From assembly GCA_003586115.2 (NCBI GenBank), contig QVOM02000103.1:2666001-2730000 (forward strand): 64,000 bases of DNA. The letters run 5' to 3'. The position numbers and the translations under genes were made by a program. The notes beneath the pieces were generated by a model, which was given only the letters and a program-made list of their open reading frames with translations, was not told the DNA's origin and searched no databases. How positions within the stretch are numbered: position 1 is the stretch's first letter; the number at the start of each line of letters is the position of its first letter. The stretch comes from Salvator merianae. Its lineage: Eukaryota; Chordata; Lepidosauria; Squamata; Teiidae. This document shows positions 47,571-58,745 of the stretch, one piece after another.

Positions 47571-47733
47571 GGAGCCTAGTAGCACCTTAGAGACTAACAA
47601 AGAAAAAGAAGTTGGTAGCGTGAGCTTTTGTAGACTAAGCCTACTTCATCAAATGCATGATAGGCTTAATCTACAAAAGCTCATGCTACCAATTTCTTTT
47701 TCTTTGTTAGTCTCTAAGGTGCTACTAGACCTC
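47571..47733. repeat. Long near-perfect palindrome
   Basis: Left arm GGAGCCTAGTAGCACCTTAG AGACTAACAAAG.. and right arm ..CTTTGTTAGTCTCTAAGG TGCTACTAGACCTCC pair over about 75 bases with a centre of about 14 bases (CATCAAATGCATGA). This is a well-spread reptilian repeat type. A single arm of the same family lies at 45236-45323. The open frames across it on both strands mirror each other and are not genes. Confidence 0.85.
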
Positions 47734-49156
47734 CTTGCTATACCGATCCATACTAAGACTGCTACGTCTTTGAATTCTACCATCAAATATGTTTTGCATG
47801 TTTTACATTTATTTTGAGCAACCCAAATCACTATGCATGCCCCAGTGCTATAAAACGTATTCTTAATATGTTAATAATAGTACGATTTCCTGCAGTATCT
47901 TTGCCACCACAAAATTCTTCATACATTTAAGCACCCCACATGTGTAACTCACAGTAGATGCATTTATTTAGTAACAGTATTTTGTGTCAAATTATCACTA
48001 AATCTTGAGAGCTAACGGGCTGATAAGACTATTTGCTTTTAGGGGTTTTCTGCGTCTTCCACTCTAAATAAACTGTATGTTCCCAAGAATGACCTTTTCA
48101 GTTCTGAATCAAATTGACTGTGTTTCTGTGGTCTTAGTTAGTGGGCAGCATTTGTAAGTGAAACAGGAAAGATGAAAGGGTGTGTGTGAAGCAGCCTTCC
48201 TCCCCATTCTCTCCCCAGTTTCACTGCACAGATGGTAGTAGTTTCAGTTCCATGGATGCAGAAATGGTCTGTAGTAGTTGCAGTGATTCCACTGCGCCAG
48301 TATGTTATCATTTGGTTCTGGCAGCACAGTCAGGACTCGGATAGTTCATTCTACCTTTCCTGTTCTGTGCACAAAATCAAAGGTGTAATATCAAAGAGGC
48401 AAGATAGGCAGCATATACAAAATAAATCTAATCATTTAGTGGTGCATTTCTGCAAGTTGTTAGTAAGGTACTATAGTTGTGAATTGGTTAAGTCAATTAG
48501 TTGCTCTCCTTTAGGCATAATGGAAGCTTCAGAATTGTAACTGTTCACCATCACTAATTTTTTAATTTTTTTAAATTTATTTACTAGATTATTGTGCTGT
48601 AAAATGTTGTTATGAAGTATATTCAACTGTAATGATTTTACATAACAAAGTTACAGGAAAAAAAAAAAAGTAAGTATCTTTTGCCTGCAGAAAATAATTT
48701 TTAGTAGCCATTTATATAAAATCTAATGACAGAAAAGGTTAAATTTACAGCCAAAACAAAGCATCACCTTGAGGAAGGAATATCATAATATTTCCTGACT
48801 TGTAAGTCTCTTCTGACGCCTGCCAGTGCATTGTTTGGTAGGTTTAGGCTGGGATTCTTCATTTCACTCATATTTCATCTCCAGGCAACATTTTGAAGTG
48901 CTAATTTACACAGGGGATAGTTGAAACACACACCATTGCTTTACTTTCTCTGTAAATATTGTGCAGTGAGTTATACAGAGTTCCACAATGAATGCAAAAG
49001 CTTCCTACTGCCTGTGGTTACCTTCCACCAGTTAGAATGCAACCCATATTGGTAAACAAGTCTTTCTTTATACATTAATTAGTCCTTTAAAGTAAAATCT
49101 AACAAGAGCTTTTACTGGGAATAGTTCCACAGATACCTCCTAGAGCTTTTAGTAGG

Positions 49157-49265
49157 AGGTTCTCAAACTTGGAATGCTATTCCCATCAGTCTCAGTCATT
49201 GTAGCCAAAGTCAAAAAATGGGAGCTGTAGTCTAACAACATCTGGAGGGTCAAGTTTGAGAACCT
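49157..49265. mobile_element. hAT-like MITE
   Basis: AGGTTCTCAAACTTG at the left and CAAGTTTGAGAACCT at the right are a perfect 15-base terminal inverted repeat. Continued outward, the right side reads CAGAGGTTCTCAAACTT in reverse, the form typical of hAT-Charlie-type ends. Inside are TTCCCATCAGTCTCAG and GGGAGCTGTAGTCTAACAAC, which resemble the squamate repeat with ACTACAACTCCCATCA. No clean 8-bp duplication. Confidence 0.7.
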
Positions 49266-49352
49266 CTGGGTTAGACCAAAAGTCTATTGAGTATAGCAGC
49301 CCATATAATAGCATGCCTCCTGAGAAATGTTCTAGCCACATGAGCCTTACTC

Positions 49353-49969
49353 TGACCTTTCTGCACTTATCTGGGAAAGTCTGGTTCCAGTAGGCCTCGA
49401 ACAAGCAATCGATCCCAAGGCTGGGATGGATCTCTCTGGACTAGACCAAAATTGTCTGCATGGTGACACCTGTTCCAGTCCACTCCCACACCAGTCCTGA
49501 AACTCATGTGAGCTTTGAGCTAGCTTACATCACCTTCAATGGCCAGGGGCCATCGGGGAACCTATTTTGGCTGTGCAATATGGGTCCTTTCTGCACTTGG
49601 CCTTATTCCAGATTATATCCTGGAATAGGGACCTGTCATCTGCATGCTAGTATGAACTATGGCAGGCCCCCACCTGAGGCCTGCTATAATCTGTACTAAC
49701 ATGTGGACAGCAGGTCCCTATTCTGGGATATAATCCAGAATAAAGCCAAGTGCAGAAAGGTCCAAGGTGTGCCACCAAAGTGTCCCTCCCTGTAAACTGT
49801 AACATGGAGGGTTGTACCTTCAGCGTGCCTCTGTGATCTTGATTAGTGGCCACTAGTATATTGGTATACCTCAATATCAAGGTCCTGATCTGGATCACAC
49901 TCCATCCTGTGCAGATGGAGTGTTCTAGCAGGGAGTGGGGCCTCCCATAACATGCAGAAAGGAGGCCCT
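49353..49969 (+). mobile_element. TIR-A DNA transposon interrupted by another
   Basis: Left end GACCTTTCTGCACTTATC and right end CATGCAGAAAGGAGGCCC are loose inverted copies. The core reads ACCTATTTTGGCTGTGCAAT at 49562-49580, is broken by the element at 49582-49763, and resumes with GGTGTGCCACCAAAGTGTCC. In the uninterrupted copy at 37568 the two halves are joined (GTGCAATTTGGGTGCATCACC), which proves the nesting. Confidence 0.6.
49582..49763. mobile_element. Nested TIR-A-end foldback MITE
   Basis: 182 bp. Left GGTCCTTTCTGCACTTGGCC and the reverse complement of the right end GGACCTTTCTGCACTTGGCT agree in 35 of the first 38 bases, continuing into TTATTCCAGATTATATCC. Inner GCAGGTCCC/GGGACCTG blocks also pair. 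A matching right half is at 57130-57203. No coding capacity. Confidence 0.75.
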
Positions 49970-50039
49970 TAGTTCACTTGCTAGTGCAGAACGTATCTCC
50001 AGTGCAAAAGTATCACTAGAGATTGCTCCAACAGGAAAC

Positions 50040-50350
50040 CCATTTAAGGTTGTCTCTCAAGCATTCCTGGCCCAAGCAGTGCATGGAATCCGATGACATT
50101 TCTCTGGACTCCAGGCTTGGGAATGCAACCATTTGCAGCATACCACAATAATCGCCCTGACCTGAAACTTCATAGGCCAAGGAACTTTTGTTCTGGCTTC
50201 TGAAGTTAGGTTGGGATTGGCAGCCATCATGTGGATAGCTGCCAGTACATTGCTTACTGTCCTAGCCTAAGTTTCCTGATTTGTTCCAAACCCGAGATCC
50301 ATGTTCTACCACAGCATCAGGAATTCAGAAGCAGCCACAGTGTCCATCCA
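50040..50350 (+). mobile_element. TIR-A core copy, worn
   Basis: TTTGCAGCATACCACAATAA, CCAAGGAACTTTTGTTCTGG and CTTCTGAAGTTAGG follow the order of the TIR-A interior at 4340-4470. No termini recognised. Confidence 0.4.
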
Positions 50351-53300
50351 GACACATATTGGAAACCAACAATCTAATGACAAAATATTCAGAGTTTGGA
50401 TCTGTTTTGTTGTATCATATGCTTGATCATGCCAAATAACTTTCAGTGCCCAATCTTGCATTGGGGGAAGAAAAGGTGGCAGTGTAGTGGATACCCAAAA
50501 ATACCTGAAACATTAGTATTATATGTCTTTTTTTAGAGGAAATCTTGTTTATTTGTCTTGATAAAATAGCAACAGAATTGAAAAGTGGTCACAAATTTTA
50601 AAAAACAGACGCTTAATTAAAGTTGTGCTAAATTTATGGCAGACCAAATGCTCAGAGTGTTTAAACAAAAACGTCATCTTAAACGTTTTCCTTTTTCAAT
50701 AAAATGGTGTCCCAGAATTTGAGTTCTCAGAAAGAATGTCTCCTCATTTGATACCAGTCTGAATTTCTTTTCAGTTAATTGTTAGTCAGGGCCATGTACT
50801 ATTTTCTGGAAGAGAAAGTGCTAGGAATGAGATTGCTTTATTTCTTTGTATTGTGATTAATGTGGGGAAAAATAGAATCTTAAGTGCCATGTGATGTATT
50901 GCTTTAGTTGTGGCTGTTTTGGTAACTTCACATTGGTACTTGCACCTTTTTCTCTCTGCTCTAAAATTTAGCAGTCTTTCGTATGAAAAGCTCACCCACT
51001 CTCACTGTTTATAGGGCCATTTTCAGTTAGGTACTGAGTGTGGTGTCCTTGGTCATCGACCTGCTTAGCATCTGCCTTTATCTGCTCAGTGTTCTTCAGA
51101 ATGAGATGCTTCCATATAATTGCTGGAATCTCCCTGGTGGAAGATGAGCCTCACAAGTTGTGATGCTGGAATGGTGAAATTTACAGCTTTTGGCTGCCGT
51201 CAGGCTTTTCCCTGTGCTGTCAACACCAGAAACTCAAAGCAGGAAGTTGACACATTAATGAATATTACACTTAGATTGATCTGTTATAATATTTTAATCA
51301 CACTTTGGGGTTATGCAAAATGACCTTTTCAAGCTGTTGTACAGTTTTCTTGTGTTTTGCTTAGCCCAGGCTGGCTGCTTAGACAACTTCTTAGACACTA
51401 GATACCAATGTCTATAAGGTCCTAGAATCTATGAAGTACCTAAACCACTGGGATAAGGATTACAAAAGCCATATTTACAGTTGAAAAGGTGTTGTCCAGA
51501 AGAAATCTCCAGGGCTTTGGTACTGCTTTGAAGTTGAGTGTTTTCAGTTGATGGTATTATCTCCCACCATCATCAATGATGTATCTTTCACCCACCTTTT
51601 TAGCTGCAGCTCTCTTTACACGCAGAGCCTCTGCACTGAAGACCGTTCTGATATTGCAAATGCCTTCTTTAAACAAACCTTTCCTATGAAGTTTTAAACA
51701 AAACCATTTCAGTTCAGTGCCCCTATGCAACTCTGCCTAGGCTTTGCACAAATAGGCTTTCTCTGTTTATCTCTATTGCCATCTCCCTTTGTCTGTCTTG
51801 TTTTCCTTCTTGTGCTAAAGCGAATAAATTGGAATTCCTCAGCATACAGACTTGTCTGCTTGAACTTTGCGAAATGTTACATACTACCCAGCAATTTGCT
51901 TTTTCAGAAGGGGGGGAGCTTTCTAGTTGCCACAACACAGTTCTCGTTGCTACAACCTCAAGACCTATGTCAAGCATGATTAAAGAAGGTAATGGGCAGA
52001 GTGAGGATGAGATGCTGCAGGCTAGATAGGGAAACCCCAGGGGAATGCTTTTGGCTTATGTGCCGATGAATTGCTGTATTAAGATTCATGCACATTGATA
52101 CTACATTTGCTAAGCATTACCATTACCCTCATTTTTTTGTGTGTGGATGTCTCCCTGTCCCAACCCACACTATTTATAAACCAGTCTTCCTGCAGTGTTC
52201 ATGGGCACAGACTATAAAAGGTGTCCCCTGGAACTCTTTCTATCACTCCGTGAAGTCTAAAGAGTCAAATTATATTCTCTGCCTCTCTGCAGCACTGTTC
52301 TTGCTATATTAACTAATAAAAATGTTTCTGTATGAAAGAACATTTAGGAACAAGCGCATGGTTAAGCTTTGCAAAGGTTATCTCCCGACGTCATTTTGTT
52401 GCTTAATGCATTCCTACTGCTGTGTCATTTGTGGACAGACATGTGTTGGCTACGTAGAGTGCTATCATCTATGGTGACTTTGATTTATTTGCTCTGTAAA
52501 TTGGGACTAGAGCAATAATGGGAAGTGACACTAATTGTTTTAACAGAGTCCTCTTTGTCACATCCTTTACCCTTCTCCAAGGGGTGTTTGATTGTTTGAA
52601 ACATGTACAAAAAACTAATTGAAATTGCTATGATGAGGCCAGTGTCCATTCTACACTCTGTTTTTGAATGCCAGTATGCTTCAGTGACTGTCTTAAAGCA
52701 CAAGCAGCAGAATAGCAAATGTCACCAGACCAGGAATGCTGACTTGGAAAGGAATGTTTTTTAAAAGTTTGTGGGGGAGGGTTGAGTTGGTAAGTAGTTG
52801 GGTGAAGTGAGGACATGGCAGAAATGCCTGACTTTAGTCACATGGGCCAGAGATTCTACACATAGAACTAGTGACAGCAAGCTGTGAAAAGAATTTCCAG
52901 AGTTTCTTTAGATAGTGGCTCTTAGATAAGGTTATTGCTCTGGGAGATATTGGCTAGAGTCCAGAGTTATTAGGTATGCTTAATTTTTTTGGTGTGAAGG
53001 CTTCTACCCATATAACTCCTTGTGTCTGTGCTTCTGTCAGTCAGACAACGTTTGCTAGCATTGGAAGAAAATCAGCACTCAATAGATGATTCAGGAGGAG
53101 ACAGGGTGCCAAGATTTATTTCAGGTTTTGTTGCAAGTGAAATCTGACGACTTCTTCAAGATTTCATCTAGTTTTTTTGCAAAGCTCTTTTCTGCTTTCC
53201 AGGAAAGTCAGTGAATTTTTGGCTTAAGAAGAAACCTGCACATTTGCTTCAGATTTCATCTTTAGATAAAATTGATACTAGTGGAGTGAGGGTTACTTAC

Positions 53301-55800
53301 AGAGCTTGCACAGAATACTGCTAGTGGTATGTGTGGCAAAAATACTACTGTTTTGATATTGTAATTCTTGATTACACAGCAGAGCAAGTGAATACCATTA
53401 CTTGTAGAAGGACAACTGAGACATCCTCTGTTTCCCATTGTCTCAGTTCGATTGAACTCTGGTGATGTATCACTAAATTCAGATTTATCCATTTTTGAAG
53501 CCATTGAGAGTTTTCCAAGGCTACTGGACAGGTTTTCCAAGTTGTATTTTCATTGTAAATCAAGCCTGGTGTGCTAGTTCAAATGCCAGTAAATCCAGAT
53601 GAATGATTGCCAGTACTATAGCACTTGGACATTTGGGAACAGCTGTTACCTGGTTTAAAGAAGCATAGGCTGAACAGGTAGTGTAAAGCTTTTCTTGAGT
53701 GAGCATCACAAGGCATCTACATGGATCATGCCTATCTCCAGTAAATCCCAGAGATGATCTACTATGCAAAATGGTTTCCCAGTACCATGATCATTAACTT
53801 CTGAGTTTGTTTTTTCCAAAGAGCCATGCTCATTTTCTTCTGGGCCACTTCCTAGTTGGGAGTCTACAAGGCATTGAATTACTGTCTACAGCCCTTTGAA
53901 GGTAACAAGAAGTAGTTCACTAGGCCTTCTAGATTCAGATGCTGTCTACATCACTTCCTTCAGAGTCACCAAATAGTTTGGAGACTTCTGCTGAACTGCA
54001 GTGATGAATCACAGCTGGTTCCTGCAATTTCAGTGGTCTTTGCCACAGCCCCCCCCCCCCCATGTCTCCTTGCCTTGCTTATGCAACCTGGGTATTATAT
54101 GCACATCATGAAAATTCAGTGATTGGCATGATAATGCTCAAATAGGTGAGGCAACTCCCATTTCTTGTAGTTCAGTGTTACACTTTATTTCTGATTATAC
54201 CATGTGAGCCACTTTTACCTAAAAGGAAAGATAGCACAGGGTAAGAGTTGGATAAGAAAGGATCACATCTATTGGTTGCTTGCTGTCTGAAAAAAAATGT
54301 TCGTATTTTATTTTCCAACGCTCACAAAATATCCACTGGGCATTGCAAAACAAATGTTAAGGGGCGGCTTTTGCATTACAAACATTTATACTACCATATT
54401 GGTTACATATTGTATATTTCATACCTTACTGGGATAGGTACTAAGCTGGATTATGATGGGCAAGTCATGTGCATGTTTTAGAGTTTCTTAAACTTCTCTT
54501 GTGCCAAAAAACAGGTTTAACTGAGCAGCAGTTAATTCAGTTAGCTTCACTTTGAGTTTGCAGAGTGTTTTAGGTCATCATCTTGGACTTTTTTCTAGGT
54601 GATATTAAACTACTTAAGCGTGACGTCAGCAGAAAATATCAAGGCTGCATTCAATCTCTCTTCGCCCCCACCATTTTCTGAGAATTATATTTGCTTGCCA
54701 GTAAAGTCTTTGCATGAATTCCACAGGGAGTTTTTGCAAGCCCTAAGTCATTATGCTTTTTTTCTTCTTCTATCCAAATATATACTGTATAGATAATGTA
54801 TATGATAATTGGAACATGTTGCATTGAAGAATGCAAGGGTATTAAATATATTTGATTTAATACAAACAAGTCCCTGGTACTGAAATAAGATATCTAGTAC
54901 AAATTAACAGTGTAGTGACATCTGATTAGAAATTAATCTACTTTTTAAATATCATTGCAGGCTGAATTCAATAAACCTGTACAGTAGTTGTTTTGCACTG
55001 CTCACGCTACTTATCTGAAAAGTAAAGCTTCAATGGCAACTGAAGGAATGCATTTATTTTTTATGTTTTAATTATGTCTATTTCTTAAAATGATTATAAA
55101 GAAGATGTTACTAAATTTGGATAGCAGGGAAAGTATTATGATGGACATTTTTTCTTAAACAGTTCTTATTAGTCGACTTGTTTTTGAGACTAGTAGTTTT
55201 GTTATGTCATCTGACAGTTCTGTTTCAGCTCTGATGACAGGACCCTGCACAATTCCATGTAGGGCTCAAAGTTCAGATGTTGTTTCAGCCACAGGTTTCC
55301 TCAGTCTAAACTTCTAGTAACGGGCACCTCTTCATTTTAACAGCCCCAGCTGGACTTGCCTACTCTTGTGCTTGATATGTGAGGAAGAGAGTGATACCAG
55401 CACTAGAGCTTCACCTGGATTCCTTTGAATCAGAGGAGGTCCAAGTTGCCTCCTCAGGTTGAAGATGTGAAGTTGCCTCTTGTGTTGGGGGTCCTGCATG
55501 GTGATACTGACAGTGTTTCCTCCTCTACTCTGGCCCCAAACCTCAGTGCCTAAATAAGCCCCTAGGTTGTACCATTTACAACTGTTAAGTGACAGAAGGT
55601 GGTTGTGAAGAGTGCGCATGGTGACTCATTTATTCAATTTCATTTTTAAGAAAACAGGAAGAAATGATGGAATTTTAAGAACATTTTAAAGGAACAATTG
55701 CAACTTCAAATTTAGTCACCTCATCTCAGTTTGGTATCTCAAGTATTAATTTACCACAGTTGTGCTTTATATAACAAATTGTGTTATCTCTCCCTAACTT
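50351..55800. other. Last part of intron 2, no recognised elements
   Basis: AT-rich intron up to the (TTTC)n tract. A 13-base C run lies at 54049-54061. No repeat family, RNA gene or exon-like frame that I can support. Confidence 0.45.
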
Positions 55801-55802
55801 TT

Positions 55803-55850
<48 letters not shown>

Positions 55851-55885
55851 TTTTCTTTCTTTCTTTTCATTTTCTGTTTGTGTAG
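55801..55885 (+). promoter_or_regulatory. PPARGC1A: Exon 3 acceptor with (TTTC)n polypyrimidine tract
   Basis: About 12 uninterrupted TTTC units, then TTTT and a few more TTTC-like units to 55864, followed by TTCATTTTCTGTTTGTGTAG and the exon. The microsatellite ends about 21 bases before the AG, so it supplies most of the polypyrimidine tract read by U2AF. A (TTTC)n tract of this kind is expected to vary in length between individuals. Whether length changes splicing is not visible here. Confidence 0.85.
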
Positions 55886-56080
55886 AAGATAGATGAAGAG
55901 AATGAGGCAAATTTGCTAGCAGTTCTCACAGAAACACTGGATAGTATCCCTGTGGATGAAGATGGATTGCCTTCATTTGATGCACTGACAGATGGAGATG
56001 TGACCAACGAAAATGATGCTAGCCCTTCACAAATGCCTGACGGCACCCCTCCACCTCTGGAGGCAGAAGAGCCGTCTCTA
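55886..56080 (+). CDS. PPARGC1A: PPARGC1A exon 3
   Basis: Coding exon of PGC-1alpha, the nuclear coactivator that binds PPARgamma, ERRalpha, NRF1 and other factors and drives mitochondrial biogenesis, oxidative metabolism and gluconeogenic genes. It has 195 bp, 65 codons, phase 0 at both ends. The acceptor is TGTGTAG before AAG ATA GAT; the donor is CTA followed by GTAAGA. The peptide runs from KIDEENEANLLAVLTE through DSIPVDEDGLPSFDALTDGD to DGTPPPLEAEEPSL and corresponds to about residues 79-143 of the human protein. It lies just after the acidic N-terminal activation domain. The segment TNENDASPSQ differs from mammals, where TTDNEASPSS is usual; the flanking residues are almost unchanged. 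A (TTTC)n tract sits directly upstream. Identity is very secure. Confidence 0.98.
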
Positions 56081-57129
56081 GTAAGAATCTACCTTTCTAG
56101 TGTTTAACAGGAAATAGAATTGCCCTCCCATTGCCCACTGCAGGGGTATGCTGTAGTCAAGTAAGATTTGGTCTTTACAACTAGATCGGAAAAACAAAGA
56201 AAGCTAAATACCTCTAAATGGTTTGAGCAAAACCCTAGAATGAATACGAGGGAAACTATAGAATTGATTGAAGAGTCTTGCAGTTACAAATGTTTTTTTG
56301 TGTAGTGTTATGTTATTATGTTATTAATGAAGGATAGATTTGACTCTGGGGCATGATGGGTAACAGTTCCTTAGCTAATGTTGGTAATAGAATAAAATGA
56401 AAAGAATTTGCTCACATATGGGAACTGGCAATTGAAAATTTCAGTACCAGATCTGTCCCTTGCAAGAATAACAGCTGGCTCTGTTTGCCAGGCCAGAAGC
56501 TGGAGGGAATGTTGTTCCATAAACCTACATGTATATTTTGAAGTACTTTGATTTTCCTATAATATTAGTTGCTGACCACATCCCTGGAAAATATCCTCCT
56601 CTTGCTAGCCAAGCTGTTCCTTAGCGAACAGAAATATTTTATAGATATTCAGTATTATACCACCAAAGCTCTAAAGCCATATCTGTGTTACTGACTTAAA
56701 CTGACAGGTTTAATAGTCATTTGCTTTTGTCCCTTCTCTCAGTCTTTTTCTTTAGGCATTTGTTATAAATAAGTTGTAGTTCTGCAAGAGATCACAGAGA
56801 ATAATAGAGAACGCTCAATACTCTTTCCAATTTACTATTGTCTGGTTTCTTTGAGGGAATCTGTGACAGTTAAATTGGTATAAAACAGATTATAGTATAG
56901 CTGTACTGTAAGATTTGGTGTGTGCATATAACGCAAGTTAATGGAAAGGATGTGTGAGAAGCCTCCTCATTTTTGTCCAAGCATTTAGTCATTATATTTT
57001 CCTTCACCCCAGTTTCACTATTGCTTTGGGGATTTTTGTTGTATTTCTGGAATTCTAAAGAATACTGTTGGTGTTAGTCACTTCATGAACAAATGTCACT
57101 TCTGAGATTTCTGATATACAGCTATCCCA

Positions 57130-57203
57130 GCATGTGGAGGGCAGGTCCCTTTTCTGGGATATAATCAGCATTAAGGCCCATTGCAGAAAGGGCCTGTGAT
57201 GCA
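57130..57203. mobile_element. Half of a TIR-A-end MITE
   Basis: CATGTGGAGGGCAGGTCCC, TTCTGGGATATAATC and AAGGCCCATTGCAGAAAGGG match the right half of the nested element at 49705-49763. The left half is missing. Confidence 0.6.
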
Positions 57204-58294
57204 ATTTGTAATCTCCTGTGAATATTTCAAACAGACAAAATATGTTTACTTTGAACTTGATGGAACTATGAATTCACTTACTTGCAAGGCTTCTAATGGC
57301 AAGGCACTAACAGCAGAGTTGTAAGGGAGATGATCTAGCACTGAATATCTGCTGTGAAATGGCTGGGAGGCTTTTGGTTTTCTCTAAATGTTACAGCCTC
57401 CATTATGCTGCCCCTATAGTCCCCACTACCTAACTCTGCTTTGTTCTGTACTTACAGGCGGAAAGTAGGAAGAGAAAAGTATAGGAAAAAGAAGGGAAGA
57501 ATGAAACTCTGGTCTGGCAACAGGGACTAGCTATTGGGTGCTGGCAGCCAGGAACAGACTTTGATATACCATGGGTGGCCCTTATTCATTTGTTGGAGCC
57601 TCATGTCCATGTCCTGCAACAACTCAAATCACCAAAGGCTATCCATCCAGAGTTTCTTCCCCTCTGGAGGCTATCAAGGATAAGACAAATTCTGTCAGTT
57701 ATTCTCCCTTCCCAGTTCCAGTGGGAAAGGTAAAACTAGGTGAACTGGGCATTGCACTCAAAGCCAGGGTGCAGGGTATGATCTGGCTTTCAGACCCTTA
57801 CCCAACAAGCAGGTGGGTAGAGTTAGGCTAACTCAAGGGTGCTATTAATAAATAAGTAAATAAATAAATAGTGTTCTTTGATAAGATTTTTCTTTTTCTT
57901 TTTTTTTGCAATAATATACTAAAGAACGGTATCAGTAGGCCCATTCTTTTGATCTGTTAGGTACATTAGTTTATAGCACCCCACATAACTTGTTATGATG
58001 CTGTTTTGAGTTTTTGTGGCACCAGAGAATGGAAAGGTAGCAGGAAAGTTAAGATAATGGAAGATGTCCAAACCTGTTGCGAGTGTCCAGCACAGAGAAA
58101 GCATGGAATGGAACTGGGTTCAAGCATGTATTGCAGCTTCCTCCTCATCTTGGTAGGCTCAAGTTCAAGACAAGATTATACAGACCCACATGCCTTAGTG
58201 GATCACTAGAAGCTACACAAAACAAGGTTTTATTATATTGTAGAAACTTCACCTGAGCTCACAGGGAATTCTCAAATGGAAGCGTTACAAACAT

Positions 58295-58745
58295 AGGGCC
58301 TGTTCACATTTTACCCATAATAAGCTATCGGGTGTTTACCGAATAAGTGTGTTCGCATGGCTCCATCACTGCAGTATCTGGGAGTGGTTACAGCCACTCC
58401 TGAATGCTACTAGCTGTGGACAATAAAATAATTTTCCACAGTTGGACTGGGAGCAGCTGGATTGTTCCCAGTCAGCAGTATTTGCACCCTCTTCCAAGTG
58501 TGAACTCTGTTAGTGGGTGGTGCACTGCCACTGCACAGTTACATGCCGCATCCCTGATCTCCATGGCAGTGGGCGGACATTTGCTGTCATAGGTGTCAGG
58601 CCAGCCATATGCATTTTGAGTGCTCATGGCCTGGTACAGGGCTATTCAGCTCTTGCAGTGTAGATGGCCACCACACTGCGGGCATCTTGTACAACCTAGA
58701 ATGGTATTATTATACCATTCTAGGTGTAAAGTATGAACAGGCCCT
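58295..58745. mobile_element. TIR-B DNA transposon copy
   Basis: Left AGGGCCTGTTCACATTTTAC and the reverse complement of the right end AGGGCCTGTTCATACTTTAC agree in the first 15 bases. Just inside the right end is a perfect hairpin, CCTAGAATGGTAT TAT..ACCATTCTAGG (58693-58724). The interior is homologous in inverted sense to 23004-23474. 451 bp, non-autonomous. Confidence 0.75.

Larger units (their letters stand above)
1..55885 (+). other. PPARGC1A: PPARGC1A intron 2, 3' part
   Basis: Everything left of the exon 3 acceptor is read as intron 2, because exon 3 starts at the family's usual exon 2/3 boundary (codon K of KIDEENEA). I looked for the exon 2 region that encodes the acidic activation domain and found no match in any frame, so exon 2 should lie further left. 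The stretch carries no supported gene. It holds LINE, SINE and DNA-transposon copies, listed separately, set in AT-rich unique-looking sequence. In humans a liver transcript of this gene is reported to start within intron 2, so an alternative promoter could lie here. No such start site can be proven from this sequence. Confidence 0.85.
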
